64,000 bases of DNA from the NCBI RefSeq assembly GCF_018614075.1, contig NZ_JAGGOZ010000118.1, positions 25,864 to 89,863 of the forward strand, read 5' to 3'. The DNA is from Streptomyces sp. ISL-94. GTDB taxonomy: Bacteria > Actinomycetota > Actinomycetes > Streptomycetales > Streptomycetaceae. This document shows, piece after piece, positions 8,980 through 16,802 of the stretch; the stretch's first letter is position 1, and each line of letters starts with the position of its first letter. The position numbers and the translations under genes were made by a program. The notes under the pieces were generated by a model, which saw nothing but the letters and a program-made list of their open reading frames with translations, was not told the origin of the DNA and made no database searches.

Positions 8980-10233
8980 CTACGAGCCGACGGCCTCCGG
9001 CTCCTCCCGGGCCATCCCCTGCGGCTGCTCCACGGCGACCGGGACCGAGGCCGAGACCGAGACCGGGGCCGGCGTCAGACCCTGGGCCGGAGCCAGGGTC
9101 GGCGTCGGGCCCGCCGCGGCCGGGCCGCCCGCCACGAACGGCCGCCACCACGGCTTCGCGGGGGCCTCCGCGGTGCCCGGCTCGAACGGCTGGCCCGGAA
9201 TCGGCAGGGCGACCGCCGCCCCGGCTCCCTCGGCCGCGGCCAGGGTGCCCTCGCCCGGCTCGTCCCACGGGTGCGGGGCCAGGTTGAAGGTGCCCCAGTG
9301 GATCGGCAGCATCGTGCCGTGCGGGACGCCGCCCTGGAGGTCGAGGTGGGCGCGCATGCCTTCCTCGGGCGTCATGTGGATGTCGGGCCAGTACTCCGAA
9401 TACGCGCCGATCTGGATCATCGTCGCGTCGAAGGGCCCGTGCTCGGCGCCGATCTCCTTGAAGCCGGGGAAGTAGCCGGTGTCCCCGCTGTGGTAGATCC
9501 GGTGCTCATCGCCCGCGACCACCCAGGAGGCCCACAGGGTGTGCTGCTGGTTGCGCAGCCCGCGTCCGCAGAAGTGCCGGGCGGGAGTCGCGGTCAGCGA
9601 GAGGCCGGCGACCTTGGCGGTCTCGTTCCAGTCCAGCTCGCGCAGCCGGTCGGCCGGCACGCCCCAGCGCTCCAGGTGTGCGCCGACCCCCAGCGGGACG
9701 GCGAAGACCGTGTCCGTACCGGCCAGGTCCTTGATGGTGGGGAGGTCGAGGTGGTCGTAGTGGTCGTGCGAGATGACCACGACGTCTACCTTCCCCAACG
9801 AGGCCAGCGGCACCGGTACCGGGTGCAGCCGCTTGGGCCCGGCGAAGGGGAAGGGGGAGCACCGCTCGCCCCACACGGGGTCGAAGAGCACCCGGCGCCC
9901 GTCGATCTCCGCGAGCACGCTGGAGTGGCCCATCCAGGTCAGCCGCAGTCCGCTCGCCGGCGGCTTCGCCAGCTCCGCGAGGGTGGTCGGGTACACGGGG
10001 ATCGGCGCGCCGGGGCTGCGCCGCAGGCGCTGCTCTTTCTGGAAGTAGATCTTGGCGAACTCCTTCATCGACCCGGAGGGCCTGGTCCGGGCACCGACCG
10101 GATTCTGGAAGACGCCGTCGGCGAAGTTCGGCGAGCGGCGGATCCGCTCCAGCCGGGCGCCGGACGGGTCCGCGCCGAAGGCTTCGGGCCGCAGGGCACG
10201 CAGCCGAGGGCGCAGGGGACTGGAGCCGGTCAA
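8980..10233 (-). CDS. Metallo-beta-lactamase-fold hydrolase (NAPE-PLD-like)
   Basis: 417 residues. The start is TTG 10233, supported by AGGAGG six bases upstream. The MBL zinc motif HDHYDHLD and later SGDTG, plus a C-terminal PIHWGTFNL His, give a complete two-metal set. The N-terminal RLTWMGHSSVLAEIDGRRVLFDPVW is typical of the UlaG/NAPE-phospholipase D-like subgroup, which hydrolyses phosphodiesters or lactones. The substrate is unknown. The last about 60 residues are Pro/Ala-rich and probably disordered. The next gene upstream (SGNH hydrolase) is on the same strand 109 bases away. Confidence 0.88.
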   Translation of the reverse strand: MTGSSPLRPRLRALRPEAFGADPSGARLERIRRSPNFADGVFQNPVGARTRPSGSMKEFAKIYFQKEQRLRRSPGAPIPVYPTTLAELAKPPASGLRLTWMGHSSVLAEIDGRRVLFDPVWGERCSPFPFAGPKRLHPVPVPLASLGKVDVVVISHDHYDHLDLPTIKDLAGTDTVFAVPLGVGAHLERWGVPADRLRELDWNETAKVAGLSLTATPARHFCGRGLRNQQHTLWASWVVAGDEHRIYHSGDTGYFPGFKEIGAEHGPFDATMIQIGAYSEYWPDIHMTPEEGMRAHLDLQGGVPHGTMLPIHWGTFNLAPHPWDEPGEGTLAAAEGAGAAVALPIPGQPFEPGTAEAPAKPWWRPFVAGGPAAAGPTPTLAPAQGLTPAPVSVSASVPVAVEQPQGMAREEPEAVGS

Positions 10234-10342
10234 GGCGCCTCCTGGGAGGAAGGGGTCAGGATGGTCGTCGGTCTACGACCATCCCAACGCACACGTGCCC
10301 CCAAGGATTCCGCTTGCGGCCCCCGCTCCCCTCCCGCCCCGC

Positions 10343-11128
10343 CTACAGCGGGAGCAGGTCCGGCCGCTTCGCCTCCACGTGGTCCCCGGAGGACTCCCCG
10401 CGCAGCCGCCGGCCGATCCACGGCACCAAGTGCTCGCGTGCCCACTGGATGTTGTCCCGGGTCACGTCCACCGAGCCGCGCGGCTGTTGCGGCGGCCACG
10501 GCTGGTCGGGGTCGGTGGGCACCTCCAGCCCGAGCACCTGGGCGGCGCGCAGCGCGACCCGCGTGTGACCCTCCGGCGACAGGTGCAGCCGGTCGGCGTC
10601 CCAGGCCCGCCGGTCCTGTACGGACTTCAGCGACCAGAGGTCGAGCACCGGGCAGTCGTAGCGGTCGGCGATGGCGCGGACGTGCGCGCTGTACGTCGCC
10701 ACCTTGCCCCGGAGGTGCTTGAGGACCGGGACGCCCCGGGTGTCGAAGCCGGTGGTGATCATGACGCGGCCGACCGCTCCCGTGAGGTCGGCGACGGCGG
10801 CCTCGAACCGCTCCGCCACGTCGTCGGGGTCACTGCCGGGCCGGATGATGTCGTTGCCGCCCGCGCAGAAGCTCACCAGGTCCGGGGCGAGCTCCTTGGC
10901 GCGCGGCACCTGCTCGGCCACGATCTGGTCGAGGAGCCGGCCGCGCACGGCCAGGTTCGCATAACGGAAGTCGTGCTCGTCGCGCTGGTCGGCCAGGAGC
11001 ACGGCGAGCCGGTCCGCCCAGCCGAGATGGGAATCCCCGGGCCCCGGGTCCCCCACGCCTTCGGTGAAGCTGTCCCCGATCGCCGCGTACGAGCCGATGG
11101 TCTTGAGTTTCGTCGTCGTCGCTGCCAC
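10343..11128 (-). CDS. SGNH/GDSL-family lipase/esterase
   Basis: 261 residues from GTG 11128, chosen for AAGGA seven bases upstream. Block I is AAIGDSFTEG with the nucleophilic Ser. FCAGGNDI supplies the Gly/Asn oxyanion residues, and DADRLHLSPEGH the catalytic Asp/His. No signal peptide, so it is probably cytoplasmic. Substrates in the family are acyl or acetyl esters; the specific one is not predictable. Confidence 0.9.
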   Translation of the reverse strand: MAATTTKLKTIGSYAAIGDSFTEGVGDPGPGDSHLGWADRLAVLLADQRDEHDFRYANLAVRGRLLDQIVAEQVPRAKELAPDLVSFCAGGNDIIRPGSDPDDVAERFEAAVADLTGAVGRVMITTGFDTRGVPVLKHLRGKVATYSAHVRAIADRYDCPVLDLWSLKSVQDRRAWDADRLHLSPEGHTRVALRAAQVLGLEVPTDPDQPWPPQQPRGSVDVTRDNIQWAREHLVPWIGRRLRGESSGDHVEAKRPDLLPL

Positions 11129-11221
11129 GACGACATCCTTCACTCCCGCCACCAACCTACGCCAACGTAATGAGGGGTTGACGGACCGTGATCTATACCA
11201 CCTGGGGGGTAAGGAATAAGT

Positions 11222-11264
11222 ACACGTGCGGCCGGAACCCCCCTCGGGTCCCGGCCTCACGTGT
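11222..11264 (-). terminator. Hairpin terminator after the M23 peptidase gene
   Basis: ACACGTG (11222-11228) pairs with CACGTGT (11258-11264), and GGCCGG with CCGGCC, with one mismatch between the blocks and a further GGG/CCC inside. It lies just downstream of the stop of the minus-strand peptidase gene. Confidence 0.7.
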
Positions 11265-11289
11265 GTCCGCGCTCCGACGGCGGGTGCCG

Positions 11290-12276
11290 TCAGATGCTGA
11301 CGCCCTTGGAACGGAGGTAGGCGAGCGGGTCGATGTCCGAGCCGTAGGACGGTCCGGTGCGGATCTCGAAGTGCAGGTGCGGGCCGGTCGAGTTGCCCGT
11401 GGAGCCGGAGAGGCCGATGGTCTGGCCGGCGGTGACGCTCTGGCCCACCGAGACGGAGAGCGAGGACAGGTGGCCGTACTGCGAGTAGTTGCCGTCCGCG
11501 TGCCGGATGACGACCTCGTTGCCGTACGAGCCGCCCCATCCGGCGGAGACGACGGTGCCCGCGCCGACGGCCTTGACGGTGGTGCCGGAGCTCGCGATGA
11601 AGTCGACGCCGGTGTGGTAGCCGGAGGACCACATGGCGCCGGGGGTCTTGTACTGGGTGGAGATCCCACCGCCCACCGGGGCCACGAAGCCGGCGGCACT
11701 GGGGGCCTTGGCCTCCGTGGACGAACCGGTGCCCTTCGGCTTCTGGGCCTGCTTGGGCTGCGGGGCGGGGGCGGCGGCGGGCGCCTCCTGCTCGTCTGCG
11801 GAGCCCTCGTCGGAGGCAGCCTCGTCGGAGGAGGCCTCGGCCGGAGCGGCAGCCTCGGCCGGGGCGGGCTCGGCGGCCGGGGCGGACCGGCCCTTCGCGC
11901 CGAGCGTCAGCTTCAGACCGGGGTGGATGAGGGAGGGGTTGCTGCCGACGGCCTCGCGGTTGTCGGCGTACAGCCGCTCCCAGCCGCCGGCCAGGTGGCG
12001 CTCGGCGGCGATCTTGGAGAGGTAGTCGCCCGGCACGACCGTGTACACGGTCGGCGCGGCCTGGTGCGCGGCCGGAACCTGCGGGGCCGCGGCGGGGGCG
12101 GGGGCGGCGGCCACCGCGGACGCCGAGGCCGCAGCCGCGGCCGGGGCGCCGGCCGCGTGGGCGCCGGCGGCACCCAGCAGGGGCAGCGCGAGCGCCGCGC
12201 CACCGGTGCCGGCGGCGGCGAAGCCGCGGGATATCGAGAGGGACTTGGGACGGCGGTGCTTGCCCTTTGCAGGCAT
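11290..12276 (-). CDS. Secreted LysM / M23 peptidoglycan peptidase
   Basis: 328 residues, ATG 12276 with GAGAGGAA upstream. An N-terminal signal region (KHRRPK then a hydrophobic AAAGTGGAALALPLLGAAGAHA) exports it. A LysM domain at about 75-125 (YTVVPGDYLSKIAAERHLAGGWERLYADN) binds peptidoglycan. An acidic Ala/Pro/Glu linker follows, then an M23 endopeptidase domain with HTGVD and HLHFE zinc ligands. It should cut peptide cross-links in the wall during growth or germination. A c-di-AMP riboswitch in its leader indicates control by that nucleotide, as known for wall-lytic genes of Streptomyces. Confidence 0.95.
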   Translation of the reverse strand: MPAKGKHRRPKSLSISRGFAAAGTGGAALALPLLGAAGAHAAGAPAAAAASASAVAAAPAPAAAPQVPAAHQAAPTVYTVVPGDYLSKIAAERHLAGGWERLYADNREAVGSNPSLIHPGLKLTLGAKGRSAPAAEPAPAEAAAPAEASSDEAASDEGSADEQEAPAAAPAPQPKQAQKPKGTGSSTEAKAPSAAGFVAPVGGGISTQYKTPGAMWSSGYHTGVDFIASSGTTVKAVGAGTVVSAGWGGSYGNEVVIRHADGNYSQYGHLSSLSVSVGQSVTAGQTIGLSGSTGNSTGPHLHFEIRTGPSYGSDIDPLAYLRSKGVSI

Positions 12277-12360
12277 GTCGAATTCCTCTCCGGCGCCTGC
12301 GAGGTGAGCTGTCGGGTTCGGACTGGAGATGTCCGGTCGTCCACGAACGGACCATGTACG

Positions 12361-12487
12361 ACTTCACCCCGAGCCGTCCCGGATTCGGAGATCCGGATCG
12401 GCGGCTTACCTGGTTCCCCCGCTCCTGCCGCGCGCGTGAATAGTCGGGTGCGGTTCCCGGGTGGCGGCAGGATTCGGCGGTCCACCC
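12361..12487 (-). promoter_or_regulatory. ydaO-type c-di-AMP riboswitch
   Basis: The minus-strand leader of the LysM/M23 gene carries the conserved ydaO elements in order: CCGAATCC (12477-12470), CCCGGGAACCGCACC, GGGGGAACCAGGTAAGCCG, and the 3' block CTCGGGGTGAAGTC (ending near 12361). This arrangement is established upstream of rpfA-like and M23/LysM genes in actinobacteria, where c-di-AMP binding lowers expression. About 85 bases separate it from the start codon. Confidence 0.88.
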
Positions 12488-12765
12488 GGATCGATCGCGA
12501 AGGTAATCGAGTTCGGCCGCGCGTAACAAGCCATGAATTTCCCAACAGAATCGCGGGGATGAGAGATCGATGGAATTCCGGTCACCCTCCGTCCATTCCC
12601 CACCGTCAACAGCCGCCCCGGCCGGGCCATTCGGCTTTAGCGATCAGGCACTCACGGTCACCGTATGATCTGGCTCACGGGGACGTGCCCGATCTCGCCT
12701 CCGCTTATGGCAAGTTGGCGCCAAGTAGTGCAATTCGGACACTCACGACGAAGCGGAGGAGTTCC

Positions 12766-13584
12766 TTGACCCAGCAGATACCCCCGGCCCCGCCGGTGCG
12801 TCCGCAGCCGGAGCCGGAGCTGACCGGAGTGCGCAATTTCCGGGATGTGGGCGGATTGCCGACATCTGACGGGCGGCGGGTCAGTTCGGGACGACTGTTC
12901 CGAAGCGGACATCTCGCACATGCCACCGAAACCGATGCAGAATTCCTCGGTTCGCTCGGCCTGCACACCGTCTTCGACTTCCGCAACGCGGCCGACCACG
13001 CCCTGGAGGGGCCGGACGTGGCGCTGCCCGGCGTGCGCAACGTCAACATCCCGCTGTCGGATCCGGCCGACGGCCGGGAGTTCTGGAAGCTGGTCCGCGA
13101 CGGCGACCTCGACCAGCTCCGCTCGCTCCTGGGCGACGGCAAGGCAGCGGCCCGGATGTCCCACTCGTACCGCGGGATCATCAGGCACCGCACCGCCGAG
13201 CACAGCCGGGTGGTGCACGCCCTCGCCGAGGACAGTGTCCCGGCCCTGCTGCACTGCGCGGCCGGCAAGGACCGGGCCGGCCTGTCGATCGCCGTCACCC
13301 TGCTCGCGCTCGGCGTCCCGCGCGAGGCGATCGTGGCGGACTACCTGGAGTCGAACGCCCCGCGCAACCGCTACCGGGTACGCCGCAGCAGCCAGTCGGC
13401 CGAGGCCCGCTCCCCCGAGGTGATGGAGCTGCTCGCGCCGCTCTTCGACGCCCGCGCCGAGTACCTGGTCGCGGCCTTCGACACCATGGAGGAGATCTGG
13501 GGCGGAGTCGACCGCTACCTTTCGCAGGGCCTGGGGCTCACCCCCGAGACCCTCGACCGCCTCCGCGGGCGGTTGCTCGACTGA
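12766..13584 (+). CDS. Tyrosine/dual-specificity-type protein phosphatase
   Basis: 272 residues from TTG 12766, chosen for GGAGGA about 5 bases upstream. The N-terminal LTGVRNFRDVGGLPTSDGR motif and the P-loop H163-CAAGKDR (C164 nucleophile, R170) define the bacterial DSP-like tyrosine phosphatase family (Pfam Y_phosphatase3); an Asp for general acid is likely in the DFRNAADHAL region. It removes phosphate from phosphotyrosine or phosphoinositides. No export signal. Divergent from the riboswitch-controlled peptidase gene; the region between (about 12490-12765) should hold both promoters. Confidence 0.92.
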   Translation: MTQQIPPAPPVRPQPEPELTGVRNFRDVGGLPTSDGRRVSSGRLFRSGHLAHATETDAEFLGSLGLHTVFDFRNAADHALEGPDVALPGVRNVNIPLSDPADGREFWKLVRDGDLDQLRSLLGDGKAAARMSHSYRGIIRHRTAEHSRVVHALAEDSVPALLHCAAGKDRAGLSIAVTLLALGVPREAIVADYLESNAPRNRYRVRRSSQSAEARSPEVMELLAPLFDARAEYLVAAFDTMEEIWGGVDRYLSQGLGLTPETLDRLRGRLLD

Positions 13585-13590
13585 GGCCCC

Positions 13591-13626
13591 GGGCCGGAGG
13601 CGCGCGCCGAAGCGCCCCTCCGGCCC
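13591..13626. terminator. Bidirectional terminator between phosphatase and hopanoid operon
   Basis: GGGCCGGAGG (13591-13600) pairs with CCTCCGGCCC (13617-13626), with a further GCGC/GCGC inside. It lies between the convergent phosphatase gene and hpnO, so it can serve both. Confidence 0.75.
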
Positions 13627-13672
13627 ACTGACACCTCACGCCCCGGCAGGGCCCCGGCAGGCCGTCAGGCCC

Positions 13673-15115
13673 TCACCGGTTGCCGACGGCCTGCTTCACC
13701 AGCGTTCTGCCGAAGTCCCACATCAGGCCGGATCCGCCGTGCGCCTCGTCCATGACCTCGCGGAAGGCGCCGACGAACCGGTCGACGTCCCGCTCGTCCA
13801 CGATCAGCGGCGGAATGAGCTTGATGACCTCCAGGTGGTCTCCGGACACCTGGGTGAGGATCCGGTGCTTCTGGAGCAGCGGCACCACGACCATCTGGGC
13901 GAAGAGCCCCTTGCGGGCCGCCTGGAGCATGGCCCACCGGCTGCGCAGCCCCAGCGAGGACGGCCGGCCGAACTCGATGCCGATCATCAGCCCGCGCCCC
14001 CGCACCTCGTGCAGCAGCTCGTACTCGTCCACCAGGGCCGCGAGCCGCCCGCGCAGCAGGTCGCCCATCGCCCGGGCGTTGGCCACGACCTCCTCGTCCT
14101 CCATGACCGACAGCACCGCCAGCCCGGCCGCCATCGCCTGCGCGTTGGAGCCGAAGCTCGCGGAGTGCACGAGCACCCGGTCCATGGAGGAGTAGACCTT
14201 CTTGAAGATCCAGTCCTTGCCCAGGGTCGCGCCGACCGGCACGTAGCCGCCCGAGAGGGCCTTGGCCACGCACACCAGGTCCGGCTCCACTCCCGGTTCG
14301 TGCTGGTACGCGTAGAAGTCCCCGGTACGTCCCAGGCCGGTCTGCACCTCGTCCGCGATCAGCAGGGCCTTGTGCCGGCGCAGCAGCTCCTGCGCGGCGG
14401 ACAGGAATCCGGGCGGGGCGGCGAGCACCCCCTTGCCCTGGACCGGTTCGACGACGAAGGCGGCCACGTCCCCGCGCCCCAGCTCCCGCTCCAGGGCGGC
14501 CAGGTCGCCGAGCGCGATCTTCGTGTCGGGGAGCAGGGGCGCGAAGCCGTCCCGGAAGCCGCCTTCCCCGTTCACCGAGAGGGATCCCGTGGTGAGCCCG
14601 TGGAAGGCGTGGTCGCAGTAGAGGATCCTGGGCCGCCCGGTGGCGTACCGGGCGAACTTCAGGGCCGTCTCCACGGCCTCGGTGCCGCTGTTGCCGAAGA
14701 AGACCCGGTCCAGGTGCGGGCTGTAGGAGAGCAGCTTCTCGGCCAGCAGCCCGGGCAGCGGCTGGCAGTCGAAGCGGGTGAGGTCGGCGAGCTGGGCGTC
14801 CAGGACGTCGTGCAGCGCACGGCGGACGACGGGGTGGTGCCGGCCCAGGCCCATCACTCCGAAACCGGCCAGCATGTCGAGGTAGTCGTTGCCCTCGGCG
14901 TCCCAGAAGTGGGCGCCCTCGGCCCGTTCGTAGACCCTGTCGAAGCCGATGGTGTGCAGCATCCGGGGCAGCTGGTGGTTGAGGTGGCGGGCGTGCAGCT
15001 CGTACCGCTCGCCGCCGCGCTCGGCCAGCAGGGCGCCGAGATCGAAGCCCTTGCCAGGGCCGCGCTCGCCCTGTTCGGCCTGTTCGGCCTGCTCCGCCTT
15101 CTCCGCCGGCGTCAT
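13673..15115 (-). CDS. hpnO: Class III aminotransferase, hopanoid-associated (HpnO-like)
   Basis: 480 residues, ATG 15115 overlapping the hpnH stop as ATGA. PLP-fold class III aminotransferase: GNSGTEAVETALKFAR binds phosphate, LLIADEVQTGLGRTG holds the Asp that contacts the pyridine N, and the Schiff-base Lys is in CVAKALSGGYVPVGA. The N-terminal about 25 residues include an AEQ repeat. By position and family it should convert ribosylhopane to aminobacteriohopanetriol, as shown for HpnO elsewhere. In S. coelicolor, as I recall, ispG and dxs paralogues lie between hpnH and this gene; here the two genes overlap directly. Confidence 0.88.
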   Translation of the reverse strand: MTPAEKAEQAEQAEQGERGPGKGFDLGALLAERGGERYELHARHLNHQLPRMLHTIGFDRVYERAEGAHFWDAEGNDYLDMLAGFGVMGLGRHHPVVRRALHDVLDAQLADLTRFDCQPLPGLLAEKLLSYSPHLDRVFFGNSGTEAVETALKFARYATGRPRILYCDHAFHGLTTGSLSVNGEGGFRDGFAPLLPDTKIALGDLAALERELGRGDVAAFVVEPVQGKGVLAAPPGFLSAAQELLRRHKALLIADEVQTGLGRTGDFYAYQHEPGVEPDLVCVAKALSGGYVPVGATLGKDWIFKKVYSSMDRVLVHSASFGSNAQAMAAGLAVLSVMEDEEVVANARAMGDLLRGRLAALVDEYELLHEVRGRGLMIGIEFGRPSSLGLRSRWAMLQAARKGLFAQMVVVPLLQKHRILTQVSGDHLEVIKLIPPLIVDERDVDRFVGAFREVMDEAHGGSGLMWDFGRTLVKQAVGNR

Positions 15116-16143
15116 GCCGACTTGTCCCGGTTCCCGCCCACGGTCTCGCGGGCCGCCCGCAGCGACTCCTTCAGCGACCCCATGGTGGCGAGGACGGCGG
15201 TGGGCTCGTAGCCGCAGTGCGCCATGCAGTTCGCGCAGCGCGGGTCCTTTCCGCGGCCGTACTTGCTCCAGTCGGTGTCGTTGATCAGCTCCCGGTACGT
15301 CGGCACGTATCCGTCGCTCATCAGATAGCAGGGGCGCTGCCAGCCGAAGAGGGAGTAATTCGGAATGGCCCAGGCCGTGCAGGGGAAATCGGCCTTTCCT
15401 TCCAGGAAGTCGAGGAAGAGCGGCGAGTGGTTGAGCCGCCAGCGCCGCCGGTTGCCGCCCGCGAAGGCCTTCCTGAAGAGTTCGCGGGTCTGTTCGACAC
15501 CCAGGAAGTGCTCCTGGTCGGGGGCCTTTTCGTAGGCGTAGGCGGGCGAGATCATCATCTCGTCCACCTGGAGGTCGTCATTGAGGTAGTTGAGTACTTC
15601 GATGATGGTCTGCGGGGTGTCCGTGTTGAAGAAGGTGGAGTTGGTGGTCACCCGGAAACCGCGCCGCTTCGCCTCCTTGATGGCCGCGACCGCCTCGTCG
15701 AAGACGCCTTCCTTGGCCACGGACTCGTCGTGGCGTTCGCGCAGGCCGTCGATGTGCACGGCGAAGGCGAAATGCGGGGACGGGGTGAACTTCTCGATCT
15801 TCTTGCGCAGGAGCATCGCGTTGGTGCAGAGGAAGACGTACTTCCGCCTGGCCACCAACTGGCGCACGATCTCGTCGATCTGCGGGTGCATCAAGGGCTC
15901 GCCGCCCGCGATGGACACCATGGGTGCGCCGGACTCCAACACGGCGCCGACCGCCTGGGCGACCGGCATGCGCTGCTTGAGCACTCCGGCCGGGTGCTGG
16001 ATCTTCCCGCACCCCTCACAGGCCAGGTTGCAGGCGTAGAGCGGTTCCAGCTCGACGATCAGGGGGAACTTCTCACGCTTGCGGAGCTTCTGTTCGAGCA
16101 GATAGGTCCCGACCCTGATGGTCTGGCGCAGCGGCATGGCCAT
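15112..16143 (-). CDS. hpnH: Adenosyl-hopene transferase HpnH (radical SAM)
   Basis: 343 residues from ATG 16143, which follows AGGAGGTGA at a normal distance. An upstream GTG at 16152 overlaps the hpnG stop (GTGA) but sits inside that ribosome-binding site. The radical SAM cluster CxxxCxxC is C38-C42-C45. SIAGGEPL gives the SAM-binding GGE motif, and a C-terminal Cys-rich patch (DPRCANCMAHCGYEP) is typical of HpnH. It adds 5'-deoxyadenosine from SAM to hopene/diploptene, the first step of side-chain extension. Confidence 0.95.
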   Translation of the reverse strand: MAMPLRQTIRVGTYLLEQKLRKREKFPLIVELEPLYACNLACEGCGKIQHPAGVLKQRMPVAQAVGAVLESGAPMVSIAGGEPLMHPQIDEIVRQLVARRKYVFLCTNAMLLRKKIEKFTPSPHFAFAVHIDGLRERHDESVAKEGVFDEAVAAIKEAKRRGFRVTTNSTFFNTDTPQTIIEVLNYLNDDLQVDEMMISPAYAYEKAPDQEHFLGVEQTRELFRKAFAGGNRRRWRLNHSPLFLDFLEGKADFPCTAWAIPNYSLFGWQRPCYLMSDGYVPTYRELINDTDWSKYGRGKDPRCANCMAHCGYEPTAVLATMGSLKESLRAARETVGGNRDKSA

Positions 16144-16148
16144 CTGGC

Positions 16149-16802
16149 TCACCTCCTGGGGAGCAGCAAAGAACGGTGCCAGTCATAGAACGCGGGCAGT
16201 ACGGCACGCAGGACACGGAAGGCCGATATTCCTCCGCGAAACGTGCCGATACGGACGAGCTCGTGCTCCGGAGCGTCCACGATCACCCGGACGGCCGCAA
16301 CCGGACGGCTGCCGCCGCGGGTGGCGGTCCACAGGGTGGCCGCGGACTCCATGTCGACGGCGATGGCGCCGGTGGCGCGCAGCTGCGCGCGCTCCTGGCC
16401 GCGGACGACGTGGTCGGATCGGGTCAGTGCGCCGAGGTGCACGGTGCGGCCGGGTGCGGCCCGGGCCAGTGCCTCGGCGAGCAGGGCGGTGCCGGTGCAG
16501 GGGACGGCCCCCTGCGGGTCCCGGGTCTCCTCGGCGACGACCAGGTCGCCGGGGTGCATGCCGGGGACCAGTCCGGCGCAGAATCCAGTTGCGAGGACGG
16601 CGGCCCGGTCCATCCCCGGGCGCTCCAGGGCCCGGCCGACGGCCCGTTCGGCCGCGCGCGGGCCCATGCCGGTGCGCAGCAGCCCGTAGGCCTCCGGCGC
16701 GCCGCGGGCCGCGCTGCGCAGGGCCGCCTGCTCGATGCGCAGCGCGCAGGCGACCAGCAGCGGGCCCGGGTTCCCGGCTCTGTCGCCCCTGGCCGCGGAC
16801 AT
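16149..16802 (-). CDS. hpnG: Hopanoid-associated nucleosidase/phosphorylase HpnG
   Basis: 217 residues; ATG 16802 overlaps the shc stop (TGATG). The fold is that of nucleoside phosphorylases/MTA-SAH nucleosidases: GFCAGLVPGMHPGDLVVAEE and the AVDMESAAT motif are visible. HpnG removes adenine from adenosylhopane to give ribosylhopane, the step after HpnH. The 3' end meets hpnH with a 5-base gap to its preferred start. Confidence 0.9.
   Translation of the reverse strand: MSAARGDRAGNPGPLLVACALRIEQAALRSAARGAPEAYGLLRTGMGPRAAERAVGRALERPGMDRAAVLATGFCAGLVPGMHPGDLVVAEETRDPQGAVPCTGTALLAEALARAAPGRTVHLGALTRSDHVVRGQERAQLRATGAIAVDMESAATLWTATRGGSRPVAAVRVIVDAPEHELVRIGTFRGGISAFRVLRAVLPAFYDWHRSLLLPRR

Noticed and set aside
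11188..12765. Long in-frame extension upstream of the phosphatase
   Set aside because: It runs antisense to the LysM/M23 gene and riboswitch. The phosphatase family N-terminus and GGAGGA fix the start at TTG 12766.
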